A stretch of 6,229 bases of DNA, from contig JAFTRB010000160.1 of assembly GCA_017462445.1 (NCBI GenBank), positions 1 to 6,229 on the forward strand, written 5' to 3'. Within the stretch, counting starts at the first letter, position 1. Every line of letters starts with the position of its first letter. The translations under genes were made by a program, and so were the position numbers. Below, piece by piece: positions 5,038 through 6,229 of this stretch. The stretch is from Clostridia bacterium. GTDB taxonomy: Bacteria > Bacillota_A > Clostridia > Oscillospirales > CAG-272. Below the pieces are notes generated by a model, which worked only from the letters and a program-made list of their open reading frames with translations, was not told the DNA's origin and did no database searches.

Positions 5038-6229
5038 CTAGACGGTGAGTGGGTTTAAGTCAACTGCAAGCGAGACGCTTCTGTCGGTGGAGAATTCGCA
5101 CAGAAGCTCGGAGAAGAGCCTGCGCGAGTCCTTGTTAAGCTTGCACTTGATAACCATTCTCATCCTGTATTTTTCATTTAGCTTGTAGACCTGCGCCTCG
5201 AATGGCCCGAATACGGTGGCAGGAATGCCGCTGTATGCGCCACCAAGCCGCGAAATAAGGCTTTCGTTAAGCTTCCGTGAGCCTGCGAAGAGAGCCTGCT
5301 CGTTATCGGCGGTGACGGTCAATTGAACCATATCGCAGAAGGGTGGGTACACCAGCTCGCGGCGCAGGGCGATCTCGCCCTCATAGAAGGCGTCATAATC
5401 CTGCTTGCAGGCCAGGAGTATCGTTTCGTTGCCGGGAACAAAGGTCTGGATGACCGCAACTCCGTTGTCGCTGGCTCTGCCCGCTCTGCCAATCACCTGG
5501 GTGAGCAGCGAGAAGGTACGCTCGGCGGCCCGGAAGTCGCTTACATAGAGAGATGTATCGGCGAGGGCTACGCCAACTAAAGTAACCCTGGGAAAATCGT
5601 GCCCCTTCGCCACCATCTGAGTGCCGAGGAGAATATCCGCGTTCCCGAGGCGGAAGTCCTCCAGCATCCTGTCATAGGCAAGCTTGCCCGTTGTTGTATC
5701 GGCATCCATTCGCATCACCGGCATATCGGGGAGATATTTTTCAAGCTCTGTTTCGAGCTTTTGCGTGCCATAGCCAAGGAAAGAGAGCTTATCTCCACCA
5801 CATGAGGGGCAGCGCTTGGGCGTGGGAATCGAGTAGCCGCAAAGATGGCAAAGCAGCTTGCCGCCATCTCTGTTTGCGTGGTAGGTCAAGGATACAGAGC
5901 ATCGCTGACAGGTGAGTACATCTCCGCATTCCTTGCAGCTTACCTGGCTGGAGTAGCCACGCCTGTTAAGGAAGAGTATTGCCTGCTCCTCCCTCTCCTT
6001 TACCGCCTCGAGCGAGGACAAAAGGCGCTGGCTGATTGGCGTGAGATTGCCGTGTCTATATTCCTCGCGCATATCGACTATCACTGCGGTGGGCAGCTTA
6101 GCTCCGCCGTATCTTTCTCTTAAGGGAACCAGCCTGTATGTACCGTTCTTCGCCTTGTAGAAGCTCTCAAGCGAGGGGGTTGCCGAGGCGAGAAGCATCA
6201 GGGCGGAGTGCCTGCCGCAACGGTATGCG
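5038..6229 (-). CDS. priA: PriA primosomal helicase (replication restart), C-terminal part; 5' end beyond the window
   Basis: PriA is the 3'-5' DNA helicase that recognises stalled forks and D-loops and reloads the replicative helicase. The frame is open to the right window edge, so only the last 396 residues are visible (family total usually about 700-800). In fragment numbering the motifs are: SATPS at 15-19 (helicase motif III), LNRRGYS at 87-93, then eight cysteines in four CxxC pairs (98/101, 107/110, 127/130, 140/143) that form the two zinc sites special to PriA. GTQMVAKGHDF at 202-212 is motif V and QVIGRAGR at 244-251 is motif VI. The tail VDLNPLTV matches the usual PriA C-terminus. 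The Walker A and DEAH motifs and the DNA-binding N-terminus are off-window. A methionine codon at 6198 lies inside the helicase core and is not the start. The residue before SATPS is Ala where Gly is commoner. The stop TAG (5038-5040) is 24 nt before def, consistent with cotranscription. The identification is secure. Confidence 0.97.
   Translation of the reverse strand, partial: AYRCGRHSALMLLASATPSLESFYKAKNGTYRLVPLRERYGGAKLPTAVIVDMREEYRHGNLTPISQRLLSSLEAVKEREEQAILFLNRRGYSSQVSCKECGDVLTCQRCSVSLTYHANRDGGKLLCHLCGYSIPTPKRCPSCGGDKLSFLGYGTQKLETELEKYLPDMPVMRMDADTTTGKLAYDRMLEDFRLGNADILLGTQMVAKGHDFPRVTLVGVALADTSLYVSDFRAAERTFSLLTQVIGRAGRASDNGVAVIQTFVPGNETILLACKQDYDAFYEGEIALRRELVYPPFCDMVQLTVTADNEQALFAGSRKLNESLISRLGGAYSGIPATVFGPFEAQVYKLNEKYRMRMVIKCKLNKDSRRLFSELLCEFSTDRSVSLAVDLNPLTV

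Overview
The window holds the downstream part of a tightly packed, single-strand (minus) housekeeping cluster. In transcription order (right to left) the genes are priA (5' end outside the window), def, fmt, rsmB, rlmN and rsgA. About 258 bp of non-coding, repeat-rich DNA follows at the left edge. The order priA-def-fmt-rsmB-rlmN-(stp-prkC)-rsgA is the classical Firmicute arrangement (B. subtilis priA-def-fmt-rsmB-yloN-prpC-prkC-cpgA). The proteins also look clostridial: the PriA zinc-finger layout, the EGCLS/HECDH deformylase, and AGGAG-type Shine-Dalgarno sites combined with TTG starts. Base composition looks close to balanced by eye. The structured intergenic repeats resemble those I associate with gut Clostridia (Oscillospirales/Christensenellales-like), but the exact taxon is inference.

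Layout, right to left: 6229-5038, C-terminal half of the PriA primosomal helicase. 5013-4540, peptide deformylase. 4526-3594, methionyl-tRNA formyltransferase. 3597-2272, 16S rRNA m5C methyltransferase RsmB. 2270-1221, RlmN radical-SAM methyltransferase. 1197-259, ribosome-assembly GTPase RsgA. 258-1, no gene; it holds a paired-hairpin element, a second hairpin, a G-rich heptamer tandem array, an AT-rich tract with a short direct repeat and a weak terminator-like hairpin. Junctions run from a 4-base overlap to 24 bp, with no room for internal terminators, so all six genes are probably one operon whose promoter lies right of the window.

Except for priA (replication restart), the genes concern translation. 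Fmt formylates initiator Met-tRNA, and Def removes the formyl group from nascent proteins. RsmB and RlmN modify 16S rRNA and 23S rRNA/tRNA. RsgA checks maturation of the 30S subunit.

The main oddities are these. The PP2C phosphatase/PASTA kinase pair usually found between rlmN and rsgA is absent. The zinc metallopeptidase sometimes found between fmt and rsmB in clostridia is also absent. Two genes probably start with TTG, one through a TTGA stop/start overlap. The 3' flank is a mosaic of small structured repeats. I see no convincing undescribed system; the coding part is ordinary core genome.
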